Origin: Bradyrhizobium barranii subsp. apii
Lineage (GTDB): Bacteria; Pseudomonadota; Alphaproteobacteria; Rhizobiales; Xanthobacteraceae
Direction of reading: 5' to 3'
DNA length: 64,000 nucleotides
Assembly (NCBI RefSeq): GCF_011516635.5
Contig: NZ_CP096255.1
Span: 9,373,501 to 9,437,500, forward strand
A program made the translations under genes and the position numbers. Below, in pieces: positions 27,640 through 37,268 of the stretch (the stretch's first letter is position 1; each line of letters starts with the position of its first letter). The notes under the pieces were generated by a model. That model saw nothing but the letters and a program-made list of their open reading frames with translations. It did no database searches and was not told the DNA's origin.

Positions 27640-28070
27640 GGTCAATCTAGAATCGCGGCTCGAAGGATTTGGTTTTTTTGCTGCTCCTGCTGTGGGCAGG
27701 TGGGCAACGCCCTTCGCGTTGTCCACGCGCGGCGGCATGTCCACGGAGCCCCTCGCTCAGGCCTTTCGGCCGGGCTTGCGGGTTCGCCGCAGGCTCTCGA
27801 CGCCGGGGGGCCGCAGATCGGCAGGTTGGCGTGGTGGGCGGTCCAGCCGCCTTCGACCAGCATTGCCAGAAGGCTGCGGTCCAGACCGCGCGGAGTGCGA
27901 TAGTCGATGTCCTCGACGGCGGCCTGCTGCCGCAGCTTGGCGATGTCGACGAAGGGCGTTGGCCATGCCGTGAAGGCCGAGCGCGTTGAGCCGATCAGGG
28001 GTCGAACCGCCAACCGGGCGATTGGCGATGGTCGGGCATACGATCTGCACCCGCCGACGGTGGCAACTGC
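27640..28070 (-). pseudogene. IS21 istB remnant joined to an IS3 tail
   Basis: On the minus strand, LNALGLHGMANAL and, in a shifted frame, LRQQAAVEDIDYRTPRGLDR followed by GGWTAHHANLPICGPP are recognisable IstB sequence up to the Walker A region. The reading then changes to a stretch ending VDNAKGVAHLPTAG, which resembles the extreme C-terminus of the IS3 orfB at 29640-29742. Two different IS scraps seem fused by deletion. This istB is unlike the copies at 4883 and 56183. Confidence 0.5.
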
Positions 28071-28176
28071 TGACTCTGGTAGGTTTGTTGTTCCCACGCA
28101 TGAGCTAGTGACTAGACCGTTTTTGACAGACACGCCTCGCGCACCAACAGAGCAAGCCTTGCACAGGAGAACCTCT

Positions 28177-28836
28177 ATGTCGTCGACCGCACTGCGCAGC
28201 ACCTCTCTTGCGTTGATCCTGTTTGCTTGGGGGATCATGGGGAGCGTGCGGGCAGACGATCTGCCACGGCGCGCTAATGCCACGACGCCGGCCGGCCAGA
28301 AGGGCGGCCCCGGCGAACACGCCGGCCAAGCGCCGAAGTACGCCGTCGGCGGCCGAGCAGCATCGCCTGCCGCCGGACTCCAGCACCAGGCAAACGCTTG
28401 ATCTCCCTGGGCGGACGCTCTCTTTCATCGCGACGGGCGGCTCCATCCGCCTGTTCGACGAGAAGGGTGAACCGGAGGCCGACATCGCCTATACGTCCTA
28501 TCAGCTTGACGGCGCCGATCGCGGCACGCGCCCGGTAACGTTCTTCTTCAACGGCGGACCGGGCTCATCATCGGCCTGGCTGCAGCTTGGCAATGCCGGA
28601 CCGTGGCGGCTACCGATCAATGCTGACGAGGTCACGCCATCCACTTTTCCGGAGGTGAGGCCAAACGCGGAGACTTGGCTAGATTTCACCGATTTGGTGT
28701 TTCTCGACCCCGTGGGCACAAGCTATAGCCGTTTCGTGGGGACCGGCGATGATGTGCGCAAGCGGCTCTTTTCCGTTGACGGCGACGTCAACGCGCTCGC
28801 GCTGGTGGTCCGCCGCTGGCTCGAAAAGCATGACTG
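28177..28836 (+). pseudogene. S10 serine carboxypeptidase, N-terminal part
   Basis: An ATG behind AGGAGA opens a signal peptide (RSTSLALILFAWGIMGSVRA) ending before DDLP. The frame then breaks between about 28330 and 28400. The next frame continues LPGRTLSFIATGGSIRLFDE and holds the S10 hallmark FFNGGPGSSS at about 28548-28577, then TDLVFLDPVGTSYSR. The reading ends in WLEKHD at 28836, directly against an IS3 remnant. The catalytic Ser, Asp and His regions are absent. A matching C-terminal end with GGHMFYSRDGSR lies at 51836-51964 on the other strand. Confidence 0.8.
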
Positions 28837-29742
28837 AGCGCAAAGCGATGATCGACCGCGACCATGATCTGTCTGTCGTGCGCCAGGCGAAGGTCCTGAA
28901 CCTTGCCCGCAGTACGGTTTACTATGAACCTCGGCCGGTTTCGGCCGAGGACTTGTCTTGATGCTCCGGCTCGATGAGCTGCACCTCGATTATCCCTTCG
29001 CAGGGGGGCGCATGCTGCGATCGCTGTTGCAGCGTGAGGGCATGCAGGTTGGCCGCCGCCACGTCGGGACGCTCGCGACGCTGATGAAGCGCATGGGGAT
29101 CGAGGCGATCTATCGCCGTCCGAACACGAGCAAGCCCGCACCGGGCCACAAGATCTACCCGTACCTATTGCGCGGATTGAAGATCGAGCGGCCGAACCAG
29201 GTCTGGGCAATGGACATCAGCTACATTCCGATGCGACGTGGATTCGTTTACCTCGCCGCGGTCGTCGATGTGTTCAGCCGAAGGGTATTGGTCCATCGCG
29301 TATCGATCACGATGGAGACGATATTCTGCGTCGAAGCGCTCCAGGAGGCGTTGGCGAAGCACGGCAGGCCCGAGATCTTCTTCAACACGGATCAGGGTAG
29401 CCAGTTCACCAGCCTCGACTTCACCGGCGTGCTGCTGGACGCGAACATCGCCATCAGCATGGACGGCAAGGGTGCCTGGCGCGACAACGTGTTCGTCGAG
29501 CGGCTGTGGCGCACTGTCAAATACGAGGAAGTCTATCTGCGTGCTTACGACAGCGTGCTCGAGGCGCGAGCATCGATTTCCAAATATCTGGCGTTCTACA
29601 ATCGAGGACGTATCGCACGCCGATGGCGGTCTGGCGCGAACGGATGCAGGCCGCGAAGGCTGTGGACATGGTGGACAACGCTGACGCGTTGACCACATGC
29701 CCACAGCAGCAACAGCAGCAGACAGTGTCTCTGGCAGCGTGA
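28837..29742 (+). pseudogene. IS3-family orfB, frameshifted and 5'-truncated
   Basis: The segment begins with the start of an orfB-type protein (DHDLSVVRQAKVLNLARSTV). After a two-base loss near 28960 it continues LRLDELHLDYPFAGGRMLRS and then the integrase core. The core shows VWAMDISYIPMRRGFVYLAA (first Asp), FNTDQGSQFTS (second Asp) and WRDNVFVERLWRTVKYEEVY (Glu). A second frameshift near 29600 moves the tail (ERMQAAKAVDMVDNADAL) to another frame. No orfA precedes it. It abuts the S10 peptidase fragment, so it marks that gene's breakpoint. Confidence 0.85.
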
Positions 29743-29832
29743 TAGGAAGTAATCAGGAGCGGTCAGTTTCCAACTAACAAACCGGCTCAAGCGGCCCCGC
29801 TCCGCGGGTCCATTTCATCGCCCAGCGCGGCC

Positions 29833-31773
29833 GTTGAAACCTACGATGTCACCGATTCGAACGGCATGCCATTCATACGGGCGCGGATATTCGGTGTCAG
29901 AGATGGCCCTTTTTGTTGTGGCCCAAGTGACGAGCAGCGCGCACTGCGGAATTTGCCGCAATGGGAAATAGATCATTCACTGGCTGCGATTCAGTATTGG
30001 GCTGAAATCATTAAGGTCATACCGGGTCAATCGCCGGCCATCGTCAACGTCGCCGGGATTGCCATTGACAACGCATGGGCCTCTATCCAATCGTCACCCG
30101 ATAGCGGCAACAAGGTGCAGGCGGCACTCACGAGGCGGCTCGCTGACCTACGGGGCGCTTGGCATGGTTGCGATCGGACAGATGGGGTTTTCAGCCGAAG
30201 CATACATCCCTTCGCAATTGCCGATGACGCGAAAGATAGGTCTCGCACCCGTTATGATTTATGAGATCGCCCATCAGATGGGAATCGTCAGTACTATTGA
30301 CGGCCACGAAGCATCGCCGCATTTCGCCCGAAGCGATAAACGGCTGGACGGACCATTTGCACGATGACAATGGCAAACAAGCCAAGCCGGGACAAGCGAT
30401 CTATTGCTCCGGCTGCGCCAACCTGCGAGCTGACAACGTTTTCGACCTGCGCCGCGGGCTATTTCGCCGGGAAGCATATGAGTGAAGTGCTGGCCGGCGC
30501 CATGCCCGGTATTCCGGTGCAGGCGATGCATGAGGACGCGTCGCCGGATGCAGCCTTCGTCTCGCATAGCGAGCTCAAGAACAGCTTAATGAGCCACCAG
30601 CGATACCGGAATTACACACCCTTCATGGAGGCGGAGTTTGGCCGCGTTGCAGGATATCGGCTATACCATCGATCGGCGCAAGTTGTTCGGTTACTCCATC
30701 TACGGCAACGGTCAGAGTCTGATTAGCGATAACCCCTTCTTCGCTCGCAACACTGAAGGAACCGCGTATCTCCCAAATACATACAACACGGCGATGCTCG
30801 GACTGGGGCTGCATGTCTATGGCCGCGACAACACTGTGGTCCAGCGCGCCGGCCTGCTTTCGGAAGGAACGGGGAGCGCTGGCATCCGCGTCGATGGCGA
30901 AGCCAATCGGATAACAATCCCGCCGGGGACCCGCGTCCATGCGGACGGCGATGTTCGCCTATGGCAAGGGTCACTCGCTTACTCAGCGTGGCGACGTGCA
31001 GGCGCTCGGCGAGCATGGCATCGCAGCAAGCTTCGACTTTGGCAACAATGCGATGGGCAATCACCGTGAATATCGTGGCTCGTATATTCGCACGATTGGC
31101 AATAGCGCGGCCCCGATGCTGAACGAAATCGACGGTCCGCTCGTCAACACATTCGATCTGACCGGGCGCCTGGCTGGCAGTTACGCCGCGATGTACATGT
31201 CGAACAGTGGTTATGTGGGCGAGATCAACGTGATGCGTGGCGCAACGCTGTCAGGGGACATCCTGTCTGATTACGCCCAACTTGACGAGAAGGGTTCGCC
31301 GCGCCTGACCAAATTGACGCTCGGTATGACGCCTGACACATGGTCACACAACGGGACAGCCCGACGCAAGCTTTGCGACCCGCTATGAAGGTAACATCAT
31401 TGGACGCAACAACCTGTCGCTGCAGTTGTCCGGCGGCGTCGCGTTGTTTACTGGCAATCACGAAGTGTACGACGCAACTGTCGCGCAACACGCAACCCTG
31501 TCCGGTAACGGCAGTTATCTGCTCAATACCGATGGCCGCTTCACCAATAGCGGGGCTGTCGCGCCGCTCATCGATGGTCGTGACAACAACATAACGGTGA
31601 ATGGGGGCTATCTGCAAACGTCCACCGGGCGCTTGCAGCTCGCGGTGAACGATACTGGTGCGTTCAGCCGCCTCGTGGTGAACGGAGGTGCGGCGCTCGA
31701 CGGTACCCTCGCGATTATGCCGCAGCGTGGCTGGTATGGCAATGATTTCAGCGTCTGGCTCTCGGGGCCATAG
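29833..31773 (+). pseudogene. autotransporter-type protein with N-terminal metalloprotease-like region
   Basis: Successive frames reconstruct one protein. An N-terminal region (LPQWEIDHSLAAIQYWAEII) is followed by LAPVMIYEIAHQMGIV, which looks like a zinc-protease HExxH site with its first His changed to Tyr. Then come ALQDIGYTIDRRKLFGYSIY and GLHVYGRDNTVVQ, the beta-helical FDFGNNAMGNHREYRGSYIR, and a tail LVVNGGAALDGTLAIMPQRG. This order is typical of rhizobial autotransporters with a protease head. At least four frameshifts occur, and the C-terminal outer-membrane barrel is missing; the last piece ends SVWLSGP at 31773. It would have been a surface or secreted protein. Confidence 0.7.
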
Positions 31774-32490
31774 GTCAGGACTCAGATTGCCGTAATCAAC
31801 CAGCGCCTTATCCGTGGTGCTTTTCTCCGAGAAGTCTTGATAGCCGGTCGCTCGAGCAGGCGATGTCTGGCTCCTTAGTCGGCTATTCACTCCCTGGCAT
31901 TTAATCCAAACGTCTGGTCGGCTGGACAAGTTTGTTGTTTGCAGCGCCAGTTGTCGAAGAGGTGCACCAAAGCTGAAAATTATCTCTGGATGAAAACTAG
32001 CGCCGTATTGGTCGAGGCGTCGCCAAGGCTGATTCCGGGAAAATTCGGCAAGCGCCAGTGCCTCAGTTTGAGATTGTCTGGCTTCCTACCTGCTTCTTGC
32101 ACACGCGGCGCAACCCCGGACGGTCCGCTTGTCGATCCGCGTCAGCACATCCTCCCAGCCAAGCCAGAAGCCTTCGCCGCGGTAGCGACAAGCGTCTTAT
32201 CAGTTTGGCAAAAAATTTTAGAACAAAAATGGCCAGAATGCGTGACAATGGTTTTCAACTTCTTAGGGACGCGTTAGGCGGGGTGAATATGCGCTTGGTA
32301 AGGTTCTGACGCTCGGCGAACGACGTGTTGATTAGGGCCAGATCCGTTGTCCAAGAGGTAGATCTTGATCCGGCCGATGCACTTGGGTGGGCTATGGCCC
32401 CCAGATGCGGCCACCGCGAAAATCTGTGTTCAGCATCGCCTAATCAGCATCAAAATAACATCTCGCGCCCGCCGGGAGCCTGGCTACGAT
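31774..32490. other. about 0.7 kb without a recognisable gene
   Basis: Frames on both strands are short or lack any known motif. A plus-strand frame at 31939-32277 shows no domain. The region probably holds remains of the autotransporter's lost end and neighbouring DNA. Confidence 0.4.
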
Positions 32491-32496
32491 ATGATA

Positions 32497-32590
32497 TCCG
32501 GAGCAACGATTCGGCGGCCAGATCTGGCCTTGACCCCAAGTCCGCGCCGCCGTAGCGCCCCGTCCGAAAGGGCGGGGCGCTTTCCTTTTG
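32497..32590 (+). ncRNA. possible structured small RNA ending in a strong terminator
   Basis: About 60 bases upstream of a textbook terminator lie a perfect palindrome GGCCAGATCTGGCC and a longer CGGCGG/CCGCCG pairing. A TATGAT-like -10 element sits near 32488. No gene precedes the terminator closely, so an independent short transcript is possible. The evidence is structural only. Confidence 0.3.
32555..32590 (+). terminator. Rho-independent terminator
   Basis: GCGCCCCGTCC and GGGCGGGGCGC pair as an 11-bp stem (one G-T pair) closed by a GAAA tetraloop, followed by TTTCCTTTT. It is one of the strongest terminators in the window. Confidence 0.85.
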
Positions 32591-32691
32591 CATACGTCCC
32601 TTGCGGGGGATTCTAGCAGAGCATCAGATGGGTAGCCGCAACTGTATACTGTCAAACAGGCCTTGGATCGTTGGTCGCGAGCGGTATTGTG

Positions 32692-32938
32692 GATACGGAA
32701 GCAGGCCTTCGATCGCGGGCGCGGCAGAATGTCGTGTTCGAACTCGGCTTCGTTATCGGGAAGTTTGGGGCAGCCAATGTGGCTGCGCTTATGAAGTCGA
32801 CGGTGGAGAAGCCATCCGACCTTGATGGCATTGCCTATATTTCCTAACGGCCCGGGCACTTCCTTGAAGACTGAGCTTGCACGCGAAATGTATCACATGA
32901 AAATCCCCTTCGATACCAAGGCTGTTCTTACAGCTTAG
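32692..32938 (+). pseudogene. remnant of a TIR-like nucleotide-binding protein (PF10137 type)
   Basis: The first frame reads RARQNVVFELGFVIGKFG, then ALMKSTVEKPSDLDGIAYIS and a stop at 32845. A shifted frame continues with LKTELAREMYHMKIPFD to a stop at 32936. In PF10137 proteins a motif of the form RQNV-FE-GF-G is followed by KPSD-DG-YI and then a LA-E-K helix at the C-terminus, exactly this order. The upstream part is missing. Proteins of this family occur in bacterial defence loci, so this may be the last trace of a defence gene. It is inactive. Confidence 0.7.
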
Positions 32939-33027
32939 GTAAGCCTCGATCGTGCATCAATCTTGAAGAATGCTCGACGTGATCGATGCCGGCGATGAGG
33001 GGGTGATTGGCCGCGACCCAGGCGCGG

Positions 33028-33917
33028 CTAGGTAGGCTGATCAGTTTGATCTGCATCGCTAAGTCCAAGGGAGTAACTGGTGCTGCGACCGCCTGCGGCG
33101 TCTTTTGAATGCCGCTTGATTAAGTCATTAATGTCGCGCGTTGCGGTCGGCTGCGAGAGCTTGGCAATTTTTCCTACTTCGACGAAGTGAGCTTTCCCTG
33201 GAAGTCCGTCGAGCAGCCGATTTAGCATCCGTTGCTGGCGATCGCTGAGGTCGCTCGTGGCATGCTTTTCCCAGAACGCTGCCTTCTGCAAGACGCTACC
33301 GATGATCATCTCAGCGCCGTCGAAAGCCCGACCCAGGCAACCGAGAAACCAGTCGAGCCAAATGATGATGTCGAGCGTGCCACGTCGGGTTCGCTCAAGG
33401 ATGTCGTAGTAGGCTTGCGCTCCTTCCGGATTTGCCTGGACATGCTGTAGAAGCGCCGCGTGCTTTGTTCGGAACGCACGAGTGCCAAATCGGCGATCGC
33501 ACGCCCTATTCGTCCGGTGCCGTCCTCGAAGGAATGGATGGTCACAAACCGCAGATGCGCAAGTGCAGCCGTGATAACAGGGGCCTGGCCTTGCTCGGTG
33601 TTGAACCAGTCCAGAAACGCCTTTATCTCGGTCTGAAGCCGCTTGGCAGCCGGCGCTTCAAGGTGAACACGTTCGCGGCCGAGGGTCCCCGACACCACCT
33701 GTATTGAACCTGCCTGTTCGGTGCGCCAGCGGAATATTCCGATCATCGTTCTATCGCCACAAGCTCGCCATGGCCAAGGCCGCTTCCAGTCGGCTTCGCG
33801 GAGTTCGAGATTCGAGGTCGCTGCTTCGCCTGCGCCGGCTGCCGACGAAGCCTTTACGGCTTCGGCCGTATCGGCCCTCGCGACCGCGTAGGTCACATAT
33901 CGAAGCCCGCTGTCGTC
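33028..33917 (-). pseudogene. Fic-family protein, frameshifted and truncated by IS5
   Basis: On the minus strand, GIFRWRTEQAGSIQVVSG and the Fic core FVTIHSFEDGTGRIGRAIAD occur in one frame. The canonical HPFxDGNGRxxR is changed at Pro to Ser and Asn to Thr. After YSMSRQIRKER the frame is lost near 33415. The C-terminal winged-helix part resumes in another frame (MIIGSVLQKAAFWEKH, then SQPTATRDINDLIKR) and stops at 33028. The N-terminus is cut where the IS5 target repeat begins. The family transfers AMP or related groups to proteins; this copy cannot. Confidence 0.8.
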
Positions 33918-33920
33918 TTA

Positions 33921-34856
33921 GAGTCTGTCCGGAAAGATTACCTTGGATTGCATAGCTTTCGCAGCATGAGTCGGATGGAGGCCAGCTTGAGAAAGGCGAG
34001 CGCCCTGTGATTGAAGCATTCCCAATCTTTGGACAGTCTTCGGCATCGCCCGAGCCAGGCAAAGGTACGCTCGACGATCCAGCGTTTGGGCAAGACGACG
34101 AAACGGTGAGCCTGATCGGAGCGTTTGACGATTTCGAGGTTCACGCGCTTCAGAGCGCTACGCAGCCCCTTCTGGAAATGTGGCCCTTGATATCCGCCGT
34201 CGGCGTAGAGCTTCAGAAGAAAGGGATAGAGGCCGAACAACGTTGCCATCAGGAGCACGCCGCCGTCGCGATCCTGGATGTCCGCCGCATGCACGATGGC
34301 GTGCATCAAGAGGCCTTGCGTGTCGACGAGAATGTGCCGCTTCTTGCCCTTGATCTTCTTGCCCGCGTCGTAGCCATGGAGATCATGAGGCCCCCTTTTT
34401 CAGCGCTTTTCACGCTCTGGCTATCGATGATGGCGGCGGTGGGAGAAGCCTCGCGCTCGGCCCTTTCGCGACATTCGACATAGAGGGCGTGATGAATTTT
34501 ATCGAGCGTGCCGTTCCAGCTCCACAGATCGAAGTAGCCATACAGCGTCGAGCGCGGCGGCAGGTCCTTGGGGATCGCGCGCCACTGGCAACCTGTGCTC
34601 AGGATGTACATCAGCCCGTTGGCAATCTCGCGCAGGTCCACCGTACGCTTGTTGCCGCCGCGCTTGGCCGGCGGGATGCGAGGCGCGATCAGCGCCCACT
34701 CCTCGTCGGTCAAGTCGCTCGGATAGCGCAGGCGGCTGCGGTCGTAGCGTGCACGGTTCTCGGTAGTCCACATTGGCGGCGCGTCCCCATCGAATCAGGC
34801 CGCTCACCTTGAATCACAACCGATTCATTCGACTCAACATGTTTTGGAACAGACAC
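33921..34856 (-). mobile_element. IS5-family element, 936 bp, copy 1
   Basis: The ends are GAGTCTGTCCGG and the inverted GGAACAGACAC. A TTA direct repeat flanks it (33918-33920 and 34857-34859), a TNA target typical of this branch of IS5. Its length and sequence match the copy at 44629-45564. Confidence 0.93.
33938..34773 (-). CDS. IS5-family transposase (two overlapping frames), copy 1
   Basis: The first frame (34773-34306) starts MWTTENRARYDRSRLRYPSD and holds the DDE start AIIDSQSVKSAEKGG. The second (34309-33938) continues ADIQDRDGGVLLMATLF, then LYADGGYQGPHF (second Asp) and VLPKRWIVERTFAWLGRCRR (Glu). The frames overlap around 34306-34390, at runs of A/G bases (an AAAAAGGGGG stretch near 34390). 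A programmed ribosomal shift making one protein is usual in this group. Both copies in the window carry the same arrangement, which supports a programmed shift over decay. Confidence 0.88.
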
Positions 34857-34859
34857 TTA

Positions 34860-35164
34860 GACGACGCCAAAGTATCCGTCCTGCCGCCATCAGTTTGTCC
34901 GAATTCACGACAGGCGGACTTCACGTCCCTTGCCTGATGTGACCTCCCAACAACGGAAGGTTGCAATTGGCGGCGACCGGAGCGGTCAGTCCGTAAAATC
35001 ACAGGCTCCTCTTCCATCCGTGCGGCGGATTGCGCTAGTCTGCGACCTGGAGGGAACAGGCCGTGGCGACCAGCTTTGAGCGGATCGACGCTTTCGCACG
35101 GCCTGCGATCCTGCCGCGCCTCCGCCATGTGCAGGCATGGCGCCGCGTCCGGCTGCAGCGCCTC
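34860..35164. other. intergenic or decayed sequence
   Basis: The right flank of IS5 copy 1. Minus-strand frames here run on from the HEAAH remnant below in broken order; nothing intact is seen. Confidence 0.35.
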
Positions 35165-35400
35165 CTATCTGATCCCAACATCGCACAGAATGATCCGGGA
35201 AGGCTCAAGTCCATCAAAGCCGCACAAAATTGCATGGCCGTCTCCGTGCGCGTCAAAGCCATCCTTACCGGGATCATCGATCGCTAGGGGCGCTGGGAGC
35301 GGCGCGGTGTCGAGTGCGCGAGCAATCACCGCATGCGCCGCCTCGTGATATGCGGTGATCTCGCGCTCTTCTAACACTTCGACCGCTTGATTTCCGGAAA
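35165..35400 (-). pseudogene. remnant with a metallopeptidase HEAAH motif
   Basis: The minus-strand frame reads EEREITAYHEAAHAVIARAL and ends IILCDVGIR at 35165. The YHEAAHAV motif is the zinc-binding helix of M41/FtsH-type peptidases and of small stand-alone proteins resembling that domain. The upstream residues in the frame look non-coding and the downstream part is lost, so this is probably a fragment. No AAA+ motor is present nearby. Confidence 0.45.
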
Positions 35401-36466
35401 TTGACAGCGGGACCGTCGACCGAGATTGCTGGGCGTAGCTTAGACGCGCGCATCCGCGTGATGGCGGAGAGCTTCCGTTCTGGATGCAGCCGCGGTGTTG
35501 CCCTACTCGCTTCAAGCTTTGCCAGCGCGGCAAGTACGGTGCCGGTTGCGAGTTAGCCTTCAGACCATCTCCTCAGCGCCTCTATGGCGTTCTCCAAAGC
35601 CTTTTCATAGCATACTCTCCACGGGCGGCCTGCGGAAAAGCGCGCGGGCGGGTGGAAGGGCCACCCGCGCTAGTTTACGCTTCGAAGAGGCTTTGCTGTC
35701 CCATGGAGGTTGCGCGAGCATATGAGCAGCCGAGCCATACATGCGTCAGCAACCAGCGTGCCAAACCATCGTACCGGCATTCCGCTTGAACAGAGACAAA
35801 ACGCTGCGCTTTGCGCCTCGATTGCAGTTCCCCACATGCATGTCATCGACCGGACATAGCTGAGCGAGCTCAGACGTGCAGGGATGCAACGGGGCCACGC
35901 AGCGCCGATGACGGTTAATCCAGGTCTTTCATCGTGTCGAAACTGGCAGCAAAACGTGCCTGCGCTGCCGATGCTTGCGGGGGCGTCACGATCGACATGA
36001 AGCCGCTGTAAATAGGGCCGGGTGCAAACATCACGACGTTCGCAAGTCGGAAAGAGAACAAAACCCACACAAAACAATGCGAACTCTGGACCATTTTTTG
36101 GCACGAAGAATGCAGACCTTGGATATGCCCAGGGGCGCCCTCCCCTGGACATGGCCACCATCGCAGCTTGAGGCCGTGGCTGGCCACTTGAGGTTAGCGG
36201 CGCGTGATATCGACGAGGGACAGTGCCTGTGCATGACTCACGCGGGCACCTGCGTCACGTCGCCGCTAACTTCTGTCCGCCGCCAACAGCGCCTCAATGG
36301 TTGGTCCGCTTAGCATGGACGTGTCGATAAGAAGGCACCCGCGATTCGCACAGAGCATTCCGCACATTCTCGACACCTCGCGCGTCATAACGGATGACCC
36401 TCGCGTTCCTCTTCGACGTCTGGAAGACGCTGCACCGCCATTGATCAACGGAACGGGTCGACGACT
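35401..36466. other. about 1 kb without a recognisable gene
   Basis: A GC-rich hairpin lies at 35642-35670 (GCGGGTGG pairing with CCACCCGC). Read on the minus strand it is followed by TTTTCC, so it could terminate a lost minus-strand gene. A minus-strand tail ending ASFDTMKDLD near 35919 looks protein-like but was not identified. Confidence 0.35.
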
Positions 36467-37225
36467 ATGGGACGTGTGAACGACAAGGTCATTCTGGTGA
36501 CCGGCGGGGCTCGCGGAATGGGGGCAGCTAATGCGCGCCTGCTGGTGGCTGAGGGGGCCAGGGTCGTGATCACTGATATTCTTCATACAGAAGGAGAGGC
36601 TCTCGCGGCTCAACTTGGCAATTCGACCATCTATATGCCTCAGGACGTTACCCAGCCGAAGCAGTGGGCCGAGGCGGTCGCAAGCGCCGAAGGGCGCTTC
36701 GGCGCGCTCCACGGGCTGGTCAACAACGCCGCGATCGCCAACATAGCCCCTATTGAGCAGTTCTCGCTCGATCAGTGGAACAAGACCCTTGCCGTCAATC
36801 TAACCGGCGTATTCCTCGGAATGCAGGCAGCCCTACCGGCCATCCGGCGCGCGGGCGGAGGTTCGATCGTCAACGTCTCGTCCGTCGAGGGACTGCGGGG
36901 CAGTGCCGGACTCCACGCCTATGTCGCTTCGAAGTTCGGCGTGCGGGGCATAACCAAGTCCGCTGCACTGGAAGCCGCGGCCTCGGGAGTCCGCATCAAC
37001 TCGATCCATCCCGGCTTCATTGCCACCCCGATGACCGAGAGCTTCGAGTCCTCCCTTTTTCCCGTTCCACTCGGGCGGGCAGCCGAGCCGCAGGAAGTAT
37101 CGCAGGTCGTCTTGTTCCTCCTCAGCGACGAGTCCAGCTACCTTACCGGTTCGGAGGTCGTCATCGATGGAGGTCTGACGGTCGGCGTCCCGCGCAAATG
37201 CCTGGCGCCCGAGAACCTCTTTTGA
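36467..37225 (+). CDS. short-chain dehydrogenase/reductase
   Basis: This 252-aa classical SDR has the NAD(P)-binding TGGARGMG at 12-19, an Asp at about 37 that favours NAD(H), the NNAA motif at 86-89, and the catalytic Ser139, Tyr152 and Lys156. A C-terminal HPGFIATPMTES and SYLTGSEVVIDGG complete the family pattern. It looks most like 3-alpha/20-beta-hydroxysteroid-type alcohol dehydrogenases, but the substrate is unknown. The oleate hydratase gene starts 43 bases downstream on the same strand, so the two probably form an operon and this enzyme may oxidise a hydroxy fatty acid. That role is inference. It is undamaged. Confidence 0.88.
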   Translation: MGRVNDKVILVTGGARGMGAANARLLVAEGARVVITDILHTEGEALAAQLGNSTIYMPQDVTQPKQWAEAVASAEGRFGALHGLVNNAAIANIAPIEQFSLDQWNKTLAVNLTGVFLGMQAALPAIRRAGGGSIVNVSSVEGLRGSAGLHAYVASKFGVRGITKSAALEAAASGVRINSIHPGFIATPMTESFESSLFPVPLGRAAEPQEVSQVVLFLLSDESSYLTGSEVVIDGGLTVGVPRKCLAPENLF

Positions 37226-37268
37226 TTAACCTGACTGAATGTCCAATCTAGTCGGATAGAATGTTGCG

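Noticed and set aside
36443..36452. TTGATCAA upstream of the SDR gene as a FixK site
   Set aside because: The half-sites have no spacer and do not fit the consensus.
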